From: Terriglobia bacterium
Lineage (GTDB): Bacteria; Acidobacteriota; UBA6911
Direction of reading: 5' to 3'
NCBI GenBank assembly: GCA_020072565.1
Contig: JAIQGI010000009.1
Coordinates: 109,101-173,100 of the forward strand
Length of the DNA stretch: 64,000 bases
The notes beneath the pieces were generated by a model. That model did not search any database and was not told where the DNA came from. It was given only the letters and a program-made list of their open reading frames with translations. How positions within the stretch are numbered: position 1 is the first letter of the stretch; every line of letters begins with the position of its first letter. Below, in pieces: positions 26,839 through 35,889 of the stretch. The position numbers were made by a program, and so were the translations under genes.

Positions 26839-27246
26839 ATGACAACACGTAGCGAAAATGTACCAAAAGTTCGCCCTCCCCTGACAGATCTTGAAAACCA
26901 AATCATGCATGTAATTTGGAGCCGCGGGCCATCCTCGGTCGAGGCCGTTTACCAGGCTCTCTCTCCGCCGCGTAAGCTTAAGGAATCGAGCGTCCGCACC
27001 ATGCTCCGCAGGCTGGAAAAAAAGGGATACCTGTCGCATGAATCCGATGGACGCGCGTATATCTACAATGCTGCGGAACTGCCACGCCGCCTGGCCGCGC
27101 GGGCAGTGCGACAGATTATCGATCGATTTTGCCAGGGCTCCGTCGAAGAACTCGTCACGGGCATGGTCGACGCGCAAGTGCTGACCAATGAAGAACTGGA
27201 TCGGCTGGCGCATCTCGCCCGAAAGCGCCGGAAAGGAGACCAGTAA
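26839..27246 (+). CDS. BlaI/MecI-family transcriptional repressor
   Basis: A 135-aa winged-helix repressor. ATG 26839 is chosen because it abuts the operator palindrome; the frame is open further upstream but that part reads through the promoter. The DNA-binding domain (about residues 12-80: LTDLENQIMHVIWSRGPSSV, then ESSVRTMLRRLEKKGYLSHE) is typical of the Penicillinase_R family. The C-terminal half (about 85-130) is the dimerisation helix region. In the classical BlaI/BlaR1 system the membrane peptidase cleaves or triggers cleavage of the repressor in response to a signal. The next gene starts immediately after this stop codon and encodes an M56 peptidase, so the pair should form such a two-gene sensor unit. 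No beta-lactamase gene is nearby. Confidence 0.9.
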   Translation: MTTRSENVPKVRPPLTDLENQIMHVIWSRGPSSVEAVYQALSPPRKLKESSVRTMLRRLEKKGYLSHESDGRAYIYNAAELPRRLAARAVRQIIDRFCQGSVEELVTGMVDAQVLTNEELDRLAHLARKRRKGDQ

Positions 27247-29724
27247 ATGGACGCCATCCTTGGGATTCTCGGCGAGAGTTCGGTCAGGGCAACGATTATC
27301 TCGCTTGCGGTCATGGCTGTTCTCCGGTCGTTGCGGGTGAAGTCCCCGAGGGTCCTACACCGCGCCTGGACCTGCGTGCTTATGGCAATGCTGCTTCTTC
27401 CGGCGCTCTCTTTATGGACACCTGGAATTGCAGTGCGGATTCTCCCGCCGGCACCAGCGGTGCAGGGAGTCTCAGACCTCCGAGCAGCATCGAAGGCTAT
27501 TCCAAACCCGGTCGAGTTTGTGGCGGCTGAGTCCGCTAAACTCATTGCACCCAGTCAACCGCTGGTCCGCGGCTATTTCTCTCGATTGGATCTATATCGA
27601 AGTGCAATTTTACTGTACCTGGCGGGCCTTGGTGTCCTGCTGGCCAGGCTTCTCGTGGGTATGGCGCTGGCCGTACGGATTGCTCGCGAAGCCTCCATGG
27701 ACGGCAAGCTGTTTCACAGCGCTCGATGCAGAGCTCCTCTCAGCGTGGGCCTGTTTCGTCCCCGGATTCTCCTGCCTGATCAATCAAAGCATTGGGATAC
27801 GGCGAAGCTCGACGCCGTTCTTGCCCATGAGCAGGCGCATGTACACCGGCTCGATCCATTGGTCGAATGGCTGGCCATGCTGAATCGGTGTATCTACTGG
27901 TTTCATCCACTGGCATGGTGGCTGCGTCGCAAGCTCGCGGTGCTGGCAGAACAGGCTTGCGACGAGGCCGTGCTCGCGCAGGGTCATGACGCGGCCCGAT
28001 ATGCCGAGCTTCTCGTGGAATTGGCCCGCTCGGTAAAGCGTGGCGGCAAATTGGTAGCTGTCTGGGGCTCTTCCATCGACGGCAGCACGCTCGCGGTGCG
28101 CATCCGGCGGATCCTGGCCACCGGCCGAAGTCCGGCACTCTCCGGAACCCGAATCGCCATTCTTGCGGTGCTCTGTGCCGGCGCGATCGTCGTCCCGGCT
28201 CTAGTCACGCCGGCGCGGACGCAGGCAGCGTTGGCCCTCCAGCCGGCGACAAGTGAGTTCCCACCTCTTACGGCCGGCGAATATACCAGCCGGACGAATC
28301 AATCAAAAATGCAAACGGAGGCGGGAGAAGCAGCAAGGGATTTATTGGCCGCTGCCGGCCAGGAGGCAGCGCCAAGGAAAGGTGCACTTCCTGCTGACAG
28401 CACGCTAATCCAGACTGGAAAGGATATGTTGAAACGAAACCAGTTCAAGGAAGCGCGTGCGGCTTTCGAACTGCTGGTCCGAAATTATCCGGGCAGCGCC
28501 TTTGAGCCAGAGGCCTATTTCGCAATGGGTAATTCGTTCCGCAATGAGGGCGGAAAAGAGAATCTGTTTAGGGCGGAGGACTATTATAGGAATTTCATCA
28601 TTTTCTTCCCGACAAATCCAAAGGTTGCCGACGCTCAGATGGAAATAGTCAGGATTTTAATGAACCAGGTTCAGACGTCTGATCGCAATCGGAGGGAATT
28701 GGATCGGGCCTTGGCCGAGATCAACAAGTTTCTTGCGTTGTTCCCAAACAGCGAATATGTCCCTATCGTTCAGCAGTATAAAGAGGAAATAAACAGGAAG
28801 CTGTCGGAGAGTGATTTGCGTCCAACCGATGCGGTTCAGGAGAAATCACCCTCGACACAGGAGAACAGGATCGCCGACTCCTACAGAAAGTGGTTGCAGG
28901 AAGAGGTGGTTTACATCATTTCAAAAGAGGAACAGAGCGCATTCCTGGCGCTCACTACCAACGAGGAGCGCGAGCAGTTTATCGCCCAGTTCTGGGCTCG
29001 CCGCAACCCGGATCCGCGTGCAACAAACAACCCGGCAAAACTGGAACATTATCGCCGCCTTGCCTATGCCAACGAGCATTTCGCCTGCGGGATCCCCGGG
29101 TGGAAAACCGATCGGGGGCGCATATACATCTTGTATGGCGAACCTGACGGCAAAGAGGCGCATCCTTCGGGCGGCACTTCTCAGCGCGAGTTTTGGGAAG
29201 GCGGCGGCCAGACCAGGGTATATCCTTTCGAGCGCTGGCGCTATGATCACCTTGCCGGCGGCATCGGGCCTGCCGAATTTGAATTTGTAGACCGGAGCCT
29301 GGACGGCTGTTTTCCACTCTTGCGTGAGGCTCGATACTTTGGAGTCGCGCACATGAACCAGAATGACAGCACTAAGCCGCCGGCCGCGGACGCGGAAGCA
29401 ATTATCGGGAAATGGTATCTGGTGGAGTTCGCTGCCGATGAAACCGCCATACCTGAGCACCGCGTGGACTTTGTCTTTTATGCCGAAGGCGCGGGGTATC
29501 GGGGGGCAGTCCTATTGCGTACCGGCGTGGAGAAGCCGCTGAAATCCGTCCAGTTCGATGGGAAGATATTGCGGCTTCAAATGATGGCTCCGGACGGCCA
29601 ATCTCAAGCCGAGATGCCGTGGTTAGTGGTGACGCTTATGAACGGCAGATTCGAAGGATATTACCAGAACTCGGCAGGAGCACCCATTGGGCCAAAGCTG
29701 AAACTGGTGCGCTTCCCAAAATGA
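27247..29724 (+). CDS. M56 (BlaR1-type) membrane peptidase fused to TPR, GWxTD and lipocalin-like regions
   Basis: An 825-aa multidomain protein whose ATG directly follows the blaI-like stop codon. Residues 1-330 are a BlaR1-type M56 zinc peptidase with transmembrane segments near 15-30, 40-60, 115-140 and 300-325, zinc motif HEQAH (194-198) and the downstream EQACDEAVL. Residues ~380-520 are BamD/YbgF-like TPR repeats (MLKRNQFKEARAAFELLVRN, PGSAFEPEAYFAMGNSF). Residues ~540-690 form a GWxTD domain (GWKTDRGRIYILYGEPDG near 618), a family known mainly from Acidobacteriota and Bacteroidota. Residues ~710-825 look like the planctomycete-type TIGR03067-like beta domain (IIGKWYLVEFAADETAIPEH...). 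The sensor part of BlaR1 is thus replaced by extracytoplasmic modules of a different kind. Inferred role: sensing a cell-envelope state and relieving repression by the BlaI-like partner. The signal is unknown. Confidence 0.82.
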   Translation: MDAILGILGESSVRATIISLAVMAVLRSLRVKSPRVLHRAWTCVLMAMLLLPALSLWTPGIAVRILPPAPAVQGVSDLRAASKAIPNPVEFVAAESAKLIAPSQPLVRGYFSRLDLYRSAILLYLAGLGVLLARLLVGMALAVRIAREASMDGKLFHSARCRAPLSVGLFRPRILLPDQSKHWDTAKLDAVLAHEQAHVHRLDPLVEWLAMLNRCIYWFHPLAWWLRRKLAVLAEQACDEAVLAQGHDAARYAELLVELARSVKRGGKLVAVWGSSIDGSTLAVRIRRILATGRSPALSGTRIAILAVLCAGAIVVPALVTPARTQAALALQPATSEFPPLTAGEYTSRTNQSKMQTEAGEAARDLLAAAGQEAAPRKGALPADSTLIQTGKDMLKRNQFKEARAAFELLVRNYPGSAFEPEAYFAMGNSFRNEGGKENLFRAEDYYRNFIIFFPTNPKVADAQMEIVRILMNQVQTSDRNRRELDRALAEINKFLALFPNSEYVPIVQQYKEEINRKLSESDLRPTDAVQEKSPSTQENRIADSYRKWLQEEVVYIISKEEQSAFLALTTNEEREQFIAQFWARRNPDPRATNNPAKLEHYRRLAYANEHFACGIPGWKTDRGRIYILYGEPDGKEAHPSGGTSQREFWEGGGQTRVYPFERWRYDHLAGGIGPAEFEFVDRSLDGCFPLLREARYFGVAHMNQNDSTKPPAADAEAIIGKWYLVEFAADETAIPEHRVDFVFYAEGAGYRGAVLLRTGVEKPLKSVQFDGKILRLQMMAPDGQSQAEMPWLVVTLMNGRFEGYYQNSAGAPIGPKLKLVRFPK

Positions 29725-30186
29725 GCTTGCACGCATAACGCCTCGGAGTGTAGCTCCGGCGCCACCCTTTTTTATCTCCAGCCTATCATAGATCGTCGGG
29801 CGCAGCAGCGGGTCGACTCATCTGTTTTTTGGCTTCACAGACTGACTGAGGATCGTTCCATCGGCGGAAAGCAAAACCTTCAGGATTTCCTTGTTGTTAT
29901 CCAGCCGGACTGTCATACATCACGGGACGGAGCCTCATCATCAGGTAAAGTATGGAAATCAAGTTTATGAGGTCGACATCACGAAAGAAGGGCTCCCACA
30001 CATTACCTGATCTCAGGACTTGATGCCGGCGCACAGCCTCATAGGCAAGTCTCTGACACTCAATGGGGGCAGCTATACGGTTGTCGGTATCCTTCCGTCT
30101 GCACTCAAGCTCCCCTGTTTGCTTTTCTCTTGACATTCTGGAGAAGAAGACAGATCCTTCCTCCAGAATTTCTAGGGGAGCAACCC
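29725..30186. other. Intergenic region with gene debris
   Basis: No intact gene is supported. The minus strand at about 29825-29920 reads LDNNKEILKVLLSADGTILS and continues to a stop, like the tail of a secreted protein. The plus strand at 29949-30011 reads KYGNQVYEVDITKEGLPHIT and stop, reminiscent of a PepSY-type strand. Both are too short to assign. The 82-base duplicate of the downstream permease gene (30034-30115) lies here, as does the padR ribosome site GGGGAG (about 30175-30180). Confidence 0.4.
30034..30115 (+). repeat. 82-bp duplicate of an internal ADOP gene segment
   Basis: 30034-30115 is identical to 31423-31504, inside the downstream ADOP permease gene, except for one base (GCACTCAAG here, GAACTCAAG there). 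The sequence begins CAGCCTCATAGGCAAGTCTC. The near-identity implies a recent partial duplication or gene-conversion event, or the remnant of another ADOP gene that once lay here. Confidence 0.9.
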
Positions 30187-30516
30187 ATGGGCAGGCAACA
30201 AGATCTTTTGCAGGGCACTCTGGACATGCTCATACTGAGGATTCTGTCGGTGGAGCCGATGCACGGCTGGGGCATCACGCAGCGAGTGGAACAGATGTCG
30301 GGCGATGTGCTTCAGGTTCAGCAGGGCTCTCTCTATCCCGCTATGGAAAGGCTTGGCCGCAAAGGCTGGATCACCTCGGAGTGGCGCACGACGGAAAACA
30401 ACCGACGGGCGCGTTACTACAGCCTTACCAAAGCAGGACAGAAACGGCTGCAAGCAGAAGCAAAAAACTGGACGCGCCTTTCGGCCGCGGTCAATCGCGT
30501 AATGGAAAAGGCCTAG
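30187..30516 (+). CDS. PadR-family transcriptional regulator
   Basis: A 109-aa winged-helix regulator. ATG 30187 follows GGGGAG with about 7 bases spacing; the open frame extends 19 codons upstream without family similarity. The sequence is textbook for the short acidobacterial PadR group: LLQGTLDMLILRILSVEPMHG, then WGITQRVEQMSGDVLQVQQG, then SLYPAMERLGRKGWITSEWR, ending with the C-terminal helix. These regulators are habitually found directly upstream of ADOP-type permease genes and presumably control them. The TAG stop is part of the CTAG target duplication of the inverted-repeat element inserted right after the gene. Confidence 0.93.
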   Translation: MGRQQDLLQGTLDMLILRILSVEPMHGWGITQRVEQMSGDVLQVQQGSLYPAMERLGRKGWITSEWRTTENNRRARYYSLTKAGQKRLQAEAKNWTRLSAAVNRVMEKA

Positions 30517-30688
30517 CCCGGATCATTCATGGACGTGCGATCCAAATGCAGTTTTGGACGCGGAAAAACGCTGATCTTCGCCGACCGTTCGGTCTTGGTC
30601 GGCGTGCAAAAGCTCCTGCCTGCATTCATCTGCGACCAATTTCATTGCTTTTCACGGGCGTGCGGCTCTGCTTCATGAATGATTCAGG
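30517..30688. mobile_element. Small inverted-repeat element, family 2, copy B, with CTAG target duplication
   Basis: A 172-bp element with 17-base terminal inverted repeats (14 of 17 match): left CCCGGATCATTCATGGA, right in reverse CCTGAATCATTCATGAA. It is flanked by CTAG on both sides (30513-30516 and 30689-30692), a 4-base target site duplication. Removing the element and one CTAG would bring the padR stop to 14 bases before the ADOP start, with CGGAGG between them. So the element inserted into a padR-permease operon. It shares its core with copy A at 22481-22632. No coding capacity. Confidence 0.85.
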
Positions 30689-30706
30689 CTAGCGCCGGAG
30701 GCTCCC

Positions 30707-33349
30707 ATGTCATGGCTGCTTGAACTCAAAGCCCGAATTCTCGCATTCTTTCGCAGCGGCGCAATGGACAGAGACCGGGAAGAGGAGATGCGCAATCACC
30801 TGGATGAAGCCATGAGGCGCAACATGGCACGGGGGATGCCAGAGCACGAGGCGCAGCGCCAGGCGCTTCTCGCTTTCGGCGGTGTAGAGAACATGAAAGA
30901 GATGTGCCGCGATGAGCGTGGAACGCGGCTGTTCGAGGATCTCCTACGGGACCTTCGCTACGGCCTGAACCAGATGGGCCGCAATCCCGGTTTTACCGCC
31001 GGCGCTGTCCTCACCCTGGCACTCGGCATTGGCGCCAACACGGCGATTTTTACCGTCATCAATGCCGTGCTGCTGCGTCCGTTGCCATATCAGAATCCTG
31101 AACGGCTGGTCACACTTTTGGAATCCAATCCTCAGCAGGGGATGGATCGGGCGGCGGTCTCGCCTCCCAACTTTGTCGACTGGAGCACCCAGAGCCGGAC
31201 TCTCGAGCACATCGCGGCGTACAGGTACTGGGGATTTGTCCTCGCGGGCGGCGGCGAGCCGGAGCGCATCATCGGTGCTCGCGTATCCGCCGGCCTGTTC
31301 ACGTTACTGGGTGTGAAACCCATCCGCGGCAGGACTTTTCATCTTGAGGAGGATCGGTTCGGCGGCAGCCCTGTCGCGCTGGTCCGTGAAGGCCTGTGGC
31401 GGCGCCGCTTCGGCGCGGATCCCAGCCTCATAGGCAAGTCTCTGACACTCAATGGGGGCAGCTATACGGTTGTCGGTATCCTTCCGTCTGAACTCAAGCT
31501 CCCCGACGCCGAAGTGTGCGTCCCCCTGGCTTTCGAACCCTATGCCATGACGCAGCGCGGGTCTCGCGCCCTGACCGTACTGGCAGGTCTGAAGCCCGAT
31601 GTCACGCTGGTCCAGGCCCGGGCAGAGATGCACACCATCGCCCGGCGGCTCCAGCAGCAGTATCCGGATTCGAATGCCGGTTGGGATGTCACCCTCTTCC
31701 CGCTCCACGAGGAGATGGTGGCGCGCATCCGCCCGGCATTGCTCGTTTTGGGTGCGGCGGTTGCTTTCGTGCTGCTGATTGCGTGCGCGAACGTGGCCAA
31801 TCTCCTGCTGGCTCGCGCTACATCGCGGGAACAGGAGATCGCCGTCCGCAGCGCGCTCGGCGCGAGCCGGTCTCGCCTGATCCGTCAGTTGCTGACGGAG
31901 AGCGTCCTGATCGCCCTTCTGGGCGGCGCGTTGGGACTCCTCCTGGCGCAGCAGGGCACGGAATTGCTCGTGACGCTCGGTGCTGCCGGTCTCCCTCGCA
32001 CGGCCCAGATCGGCATCGATCGCTACGTGCTTGGATTCACGCTGCTGCTCTCGCTGGTGACCGGACTCGGTTTCGGGTTGGTTCCCGCGTGGCACGCAAG
32101 CAGGCCGGGCTTGAACCAATCACTAAGGGAAGGCAGAGGCCGGGCAACTGGGAGCGCCCGTCATGCGCTGCTCCGCAATGCCGTTGTCGTCTGCGAGGTG
32201 GCGTTGGCGCTGATTGTGCTGATAGGCGCAGGACTGCTGGTTAGAAGTTTCGTTGGACTTCTGGCGATCGAACCGGGCTTTACCACGGCTCACGTATTGA
32301 CGATGACGATCTCGTTGCCCGAGTCGAAATATCCTGAAGGTCACCAGAAAGTCGTCTTCTTCCAGCAACTACTCCAGCGCGTCGACACCCTGCCCGGCGT
32401 GACGTCCGCGGGTCTGGTCAGCCATCTGCCGCTTGCCGGCCGCGGTCTCAACACCGATTTCACAATTGAAGGCCGTTCCCTCCCCTTATCGGGACCATCC
32501 CCCTTGGCTGATTATGTCAGCGTCAGCCCCGATTATTTCCGGGCTATGCAGATCCCGCTCCTCGAGGGACGCCCGTTCACGGAACGCGACGTTATGGAAA
32601 TCCCGCCCGTGGTCGTCATCAACGAGATCCTGGCTCGTCGCTTCTGGCCGGAGCAGAACCCTCTTGGCCGGCGGTTGATTCTCGGCTCGACCATCGGGGC
32701 CGACCAGACGCCCCGTACGGTCGTGGGAGTGGTGGGAAATGTCAGGTCGGCCGGCCTGGAATCGGAACCGGGACCCGAGATATATGTCCCATACCCTCAG
32801 AACCCCTGGCCCACGATGACTGCAGTGATCCGTGCGACCAGCGACCCCATACGTCTCGTCGGAGCAGTTCGGAAGGAGATTCTGGCATTGGACCCGGATC
32901 AACCGGTGTACAACGTCAGACCCCTGGAAGAGGTCCTGGGCGCGTCGCTCGCGGCCCGGCGGTTCCAGATGCTCCTGCTCGGCATCTTCGCCGCAGTGGC
33001 TCTGATCATGGCGGCGATCGGCGTGTACGCGGTCATGGCCGAAGTCGTCACGCAACGCACCCACGAGATCGGCATCCGCATGGCCCTGGGAGCGCGTCCG
33101 CACGATGTGCTCAAACTGGTCGTGGGACGAGGGATTCGGATGAGTTTAGCAGGCGTAGCCGTCGGCTTGGCGGGAGCATTGGCCCTGACCCGCTGGATGT
33201 CAAGCCTGCTGTTTGGTGTGAGCCCGACCGATCCGATGACATTCACCCTGATCTCGCTGATCCTCACCGGAGTTGCCCTCCTGGCCTGTTACATTCCGGC
33301 GCGCCGTGCCTCCCGCCTCGATCCCATCGTCGCGGTGCGCTACGAGTGA
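30707..33349 (+). CDS. ADOP-type (MacB/FtsX-like) ABC transporter permease
   Basis: An 880-aa protein with CGGAGG 5 bases before ATG. Residues 1-75 are the ADOP-specific N-terminal helix region (REEEMRNHLDEAMRRNMARG, EHEAQRQALLAFGGVENMKE). Two repeated halves follow, each with a MacB periplasmic-core domain and FtsX-type membrane helices. The first half begins TLALGIGANTAIFTVINAVL; helices cluster near residues 345-365, 395-425 and 440-460. The second half ends with helices near 760-780, 805-830 and 845-865 and closes PARRASRLDPIVAVRYE. ADOPs are a large acidobacterial family of duplicated permeases without an adjacent ATPase gene, and none is seen here. The substrate is unknown. The upstream padR gene is the likely regulator, although an inserted element now lies between them. 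Confidence 0.92.
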   Translation: MSWLLELKARILAFFRSGAMDRDREEEMRNHLDEAMRRNMARGMPEHEAQRQALLAFGGVENMKEMCRDERGTRLFEDLLRDLRYGLNQMGRNPGFTAGAVLTLALGIGANTAIFTVINAVLLRPLPYQNPERLVTLLESNPQQGMDRAAVSPPNFVDWSTQSRTLEHIAAYRYWGFVLAGGGEPERIIGARVSAGLFTLLGVKPIRGRTFHLEEDRFGGSPVALVREGLWRRRFGADPSLIGKSLTLNGGSYTVVGILPSELKLPDAEVCVPLAFEPYAMTQRGSRALTVLAGLKPDVTLVQARAEMHTIARRLQQQYPDSNAGWDVTLFPLHEEMVARIRPALLVLGAAVAFVLLIACANVANLLLARATSREQEIAVRSALGASRSRLIRQLLTESVLIALLGGALGLLLAQQGTELLVTLGAAGLPRTAQIGIDRYVLGFTLLLSLVTGLGFGLVPAWHASRPGLNQSLREGRGRATGSARHALLRNAVVVCEVALALIVLIGAGLLVRSFVGLLAIEPGFTTAHVLTMTISLPESKYPEGHQKVVFFQQLLQRVDTLPGVTSAGLVSHLPLAGRGLNTDFTIEGRSLPLSGPSPLADYVSVSPDYFRAMQIPLLEGRPFTERDVMEIPPVVVINEILARRFWPEQNPLGRRLILGSTIGADQTPRTVVGVVGNVRSAGLESEPGPEIYVPYPQNPWPTMTAVIRATSDPIRLVGAVRKEILALDPDQPVYNVRPLEEVLGASLAARRFQMLLLGIFAAVALIMAAIGVYAVMAEVVTQRTHEIGIRMALGARPHDVLKLVVGRGIRMSLAGVAVGLAGALALTRWMSSLLFGVSPTDPMTFTLISLILTGVALLACYIPARRASRLDPIVAVRYE

Positions 33350-33365
33350 TCCCGAAATTGTAGCG

Positions 33366-34489
33366 ATGCTGACGCTTGCCATCGGTATTGGGGCCAACAC
33401 CGCGATCTTCAGCGTTGTGAATGGCGTGCTCTTACAGCCGCTGCCTTACCCGGAGCCTGAACGGCTGATGATGATCTATGAGAAGGTGCCGGATTTTTTA
33501 CGCTCCTCTGTCGCCTACCCGAACTTTCAGGACTGGCGCCGTGTAAATAACTCCTTCACGGACATGGCGGCATTCCGCGGGGATGATTTCAACCTCACGG
33601 GTTCAGGCCAGCCGGAGCATCTCTCGGGTGAATACGTATCGGCTGGTCTCTTTCAGGTTCTCCGTGTTAAGCCCTTCCTGGGGCGCGATTTCCTGCCTCG
33701 CGAAGACCAGCGGGGCGCCGGCGGCGCGGTGATGCTGAGTCACGGCCTCTGGAAACGGCGATTCGGCGCTGATCCGGACATTCTTGGCAAGGGTGTGACC
33801 CTGAATGCCAGGAGCTTCACGGTCATCGGCGTCTTGCCTTCGGACTTTCGGTTGCGCGAGCAGGCCGACCTCTATGTTCCTCTCCTCCAGTACCCATCGG
33901 TCGAGCTCAACGACCGTCAATCCCGACCTGGGCTGCGTGTGGTGGGACGGCTGAAGCCCGGAGTGACCGTGGCCGCGGCCCAGGCGGAGATGGACTCCAT
34001 TGGTCGCGAGCTTGCGCGGGAATACCCGAAGGCGAATGGGGGGTGCGGGATTACCGTGGTCGAGATGAAGGGCGACTCGGCGTTCAGACCATGGAGCAAA
34101 TCATTTCGGGATCGCTCGCGGAACGCCGCTTCACCATGCTGCTGCTCACCATCTTCGCCTCGACCGCGCTGGCGCTGACCGCGGTGGGGATTTACGGGGT
34201 AATGTCCTATGCGGTGAGCCGGCGCACGCATGAGTTGGGCGTGCGCATGGTGCTGGGTGCGTCGCGCCGCAACGTGCTGAAGCTCGTTGTGCGTGATGGG
34301 ATGGCGCTGGCGGCGGCGCTGGCGCTGACGCGATTCCTGGCAAGTTTGCTTTACGGCGTCCGGCCCCAGGATCCGATAACTCTCGTGGCTGTCACGCTGC
34401 TGCTTGCGGGAGTTACCCTGCTGGCTTGCTACCTCCCCGCGTGGCGAGCCACGAAAGTGGACCCCATGGTCGCGCTGCGGTATGAGTAA
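33366..34489 (+). pseudogene. Broken second ADOP-type permease gene
   Basis: The frame from 33366 encodes MLTLAIGIGANTAIFSVVNG and continues through an intact first periplasmic-core domain to about 34070 (GITVVEMKGD). There it leaves the frame. A second frame from about 34070 gives the family C-terminus (TMEQIISGSLAERRFTMLLL ... ATKVDPMVALRYE). Compared with the 880-aa neighbour it lacks the N-terminal ~90 residues and about 400 central residues, including the first helix bundle and the second core domain. The C-terminal helix pair also has a ~16-residue deletion (GMALAAALALTRFLASLLYG). The deletion and frameshift leave no functional transporter. It begins 17 bases after the intact gene. Confidence 0.82.
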
Positions 34490-34593
34490 GGACGAGAATG
34501 GGGGACACTGTCACTAGTGCCCGGGTCCTTGCGATGTCATCGGTAGCTCCCGCAGTCAAAAATGGGATAGTGTAATTGCCCGAGTTGGTGCAC

Positions 34594-35889
34594 TTAGCAA
34601 GGGCTGGATTTGCGGCGGTCGCAGTCACTTTTCGTCGGGTCAAAACCAAATAAGACCTTGAAGCGGGCAATCAGCCGTGCAGGATCCGCATGCGTTGCGC
34701 GGGCGGCGCGCCACTCGCCCTGTACCGGGAATAGTTCCCGGTACTTGAACTGGGTTTTGAAGAAGGCGCAGGCAAAATCAGGAATGCGGTGGGGATCTGT
34801 GTTCGCAGGATCGAAGCCGATGGCAAGAGGGCAGATCGAGCACGCGGCAAAGTATCTGCAGTCGCGGCATCGCCCGTAAGATGAATACTTATTCTCCTTG
34901 TGGTCGAAGATTTCTGCCTGGAGCACCGCCTGCGGGAACTTTGCGAACCGCTTCCTGAACCCGCGCTCCCTGAGATCGCCCAACCGCAAGCCGTCCAAAC
35001 GCTCACGGAGCAGCGCAGAACGAGGCCTCTGGCCGGAACAGGCAAGAACGGCGCAGCCATAGACCTGTCCGTCTGCATCAACGGCCGGTGTTTTGCCAAG
35101 CATGACCCCACACATGGATCGCCGCTTGAGGAAATGGGCTGGCTCATGCCGAATCTTGCGAAAGAGGAGCAAGGGCACCGCATCCGTTCGATCCAGGTGA
35201 TCGAGGCTGCTTTTGAAAATTCGACGGAACTGAGCTTCGATCTCCTGGACGTTTTCGACACGCCATTCTGGACATGCGGTCAATACCGGCGATATTGCGA
35301 TATGCCGCAGGCCTTTGCCCAGAAAATAATCAACGGTTTCGCCAAGATATCGGATCGAGCGTGGGGTGACGGTGGCCCGGATCGTGAGATTGTTGCGGAA
35401 GAAATCGGGATGTTTCTTGCGCAGGTGATCCAACAGGCCATCGAGAATCGCAAATGAACCTATGGATCGAGCGTCCTGCGCTGCAGCGATCCCATCGAGG
35501 CTCAGGTAGATGCTGAAATCATGTCTGACAAGAAACGCGATTCTGGCCTTTGTGAGGAGAATGCCGTTGGTGGCCAGGCTGAACTTGATGTGCCTGTCTG
35601 GAGGACATTTCTCCCGGGCGTAGCGAACCGCCCGCTGCATCAGGCGATATTTCAACAGAGGTTCACCTCCGCTGAATGCCAGCTTGATGGTCTTTCCGGC
35701 GGTACTCAACGCTAGATCGATCGTGGCGTGCAGGACATTCCAGTCCATGTGCAGCGAAGTCTTGGCGTTCTGGTAGCAATAGCTGCAGCGCAGATTGCAC
35801 TGAGCTGTGAGAATGGCTACGAGAGAGCGAATGGCCTCAGGGCGCGGCGCCCGCCGGCCCGATGATCCATGGAGATCATGATGAGCCAT
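34594..35889 (-). CDS. Radical SAM / SPASM-domain protein
   Basis: A 431-aa enzyme. The radical SAM motif is CNLRCSYCY (Cys31, 35, 38), followed by the SAM-binding FSGGEPLLKY motif near residue 75. The C-terminal SPASM-like region has cysteines at RSMCGVML, YGCAVLACSG and the cluster GRCRDCRYFAACSICPLA (~357-373), predicting auxiliary [4Fe-4S] clusters. This pattern is that of peptide- or protein-modifying enzymes such as anSME and RiPP maturases. No ribosomal-peptide transporter is adjacent. Upstream on the same strand are a 101-aa protein and a Ser/Thr kinase, which could be its substrate or partners. The predicted ribosome site before ATG 35889 is weak (CAGGTAG). Confidence 0.85.
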   Translation of the reverse strand: MAHHDLHGSSGRRAPRPEAIRSLVAILTAQCNLRCSYCYQNAKTSLHMDWNVLHATIDLALSTAGKTIKLAFSGGEPLLKYRLMQRAVRYAREKCPPDRHIKFSLATNGILLTKARIAFLVRHDFSIYLSLDGIAAAQDARSIGSFAILDGLLDHLRKKHPDFFRNNLTIRATVTPRSIRYLGETVDYFLGKGLRHIAISPVLTACPEWRVENVQEIEAQFRRIFKSSLDHLDRTDAVPLLLFRKIRHEPAHFLKRRSMCGVMLGKTPAVDADGQVYGCAVLACSGQRPRSALLRERLDGLRLGDLRERGFRKRFAKFPQAVLQAEIFDHKENKYSSYGRCRDCRYFAACSICPLAIGFDPANTDPHRIPDFACAFFKTQFKYRELFPVQGEWRAARATHADPARLIARFKVLFGFDPTKSDCDRRKSSPC

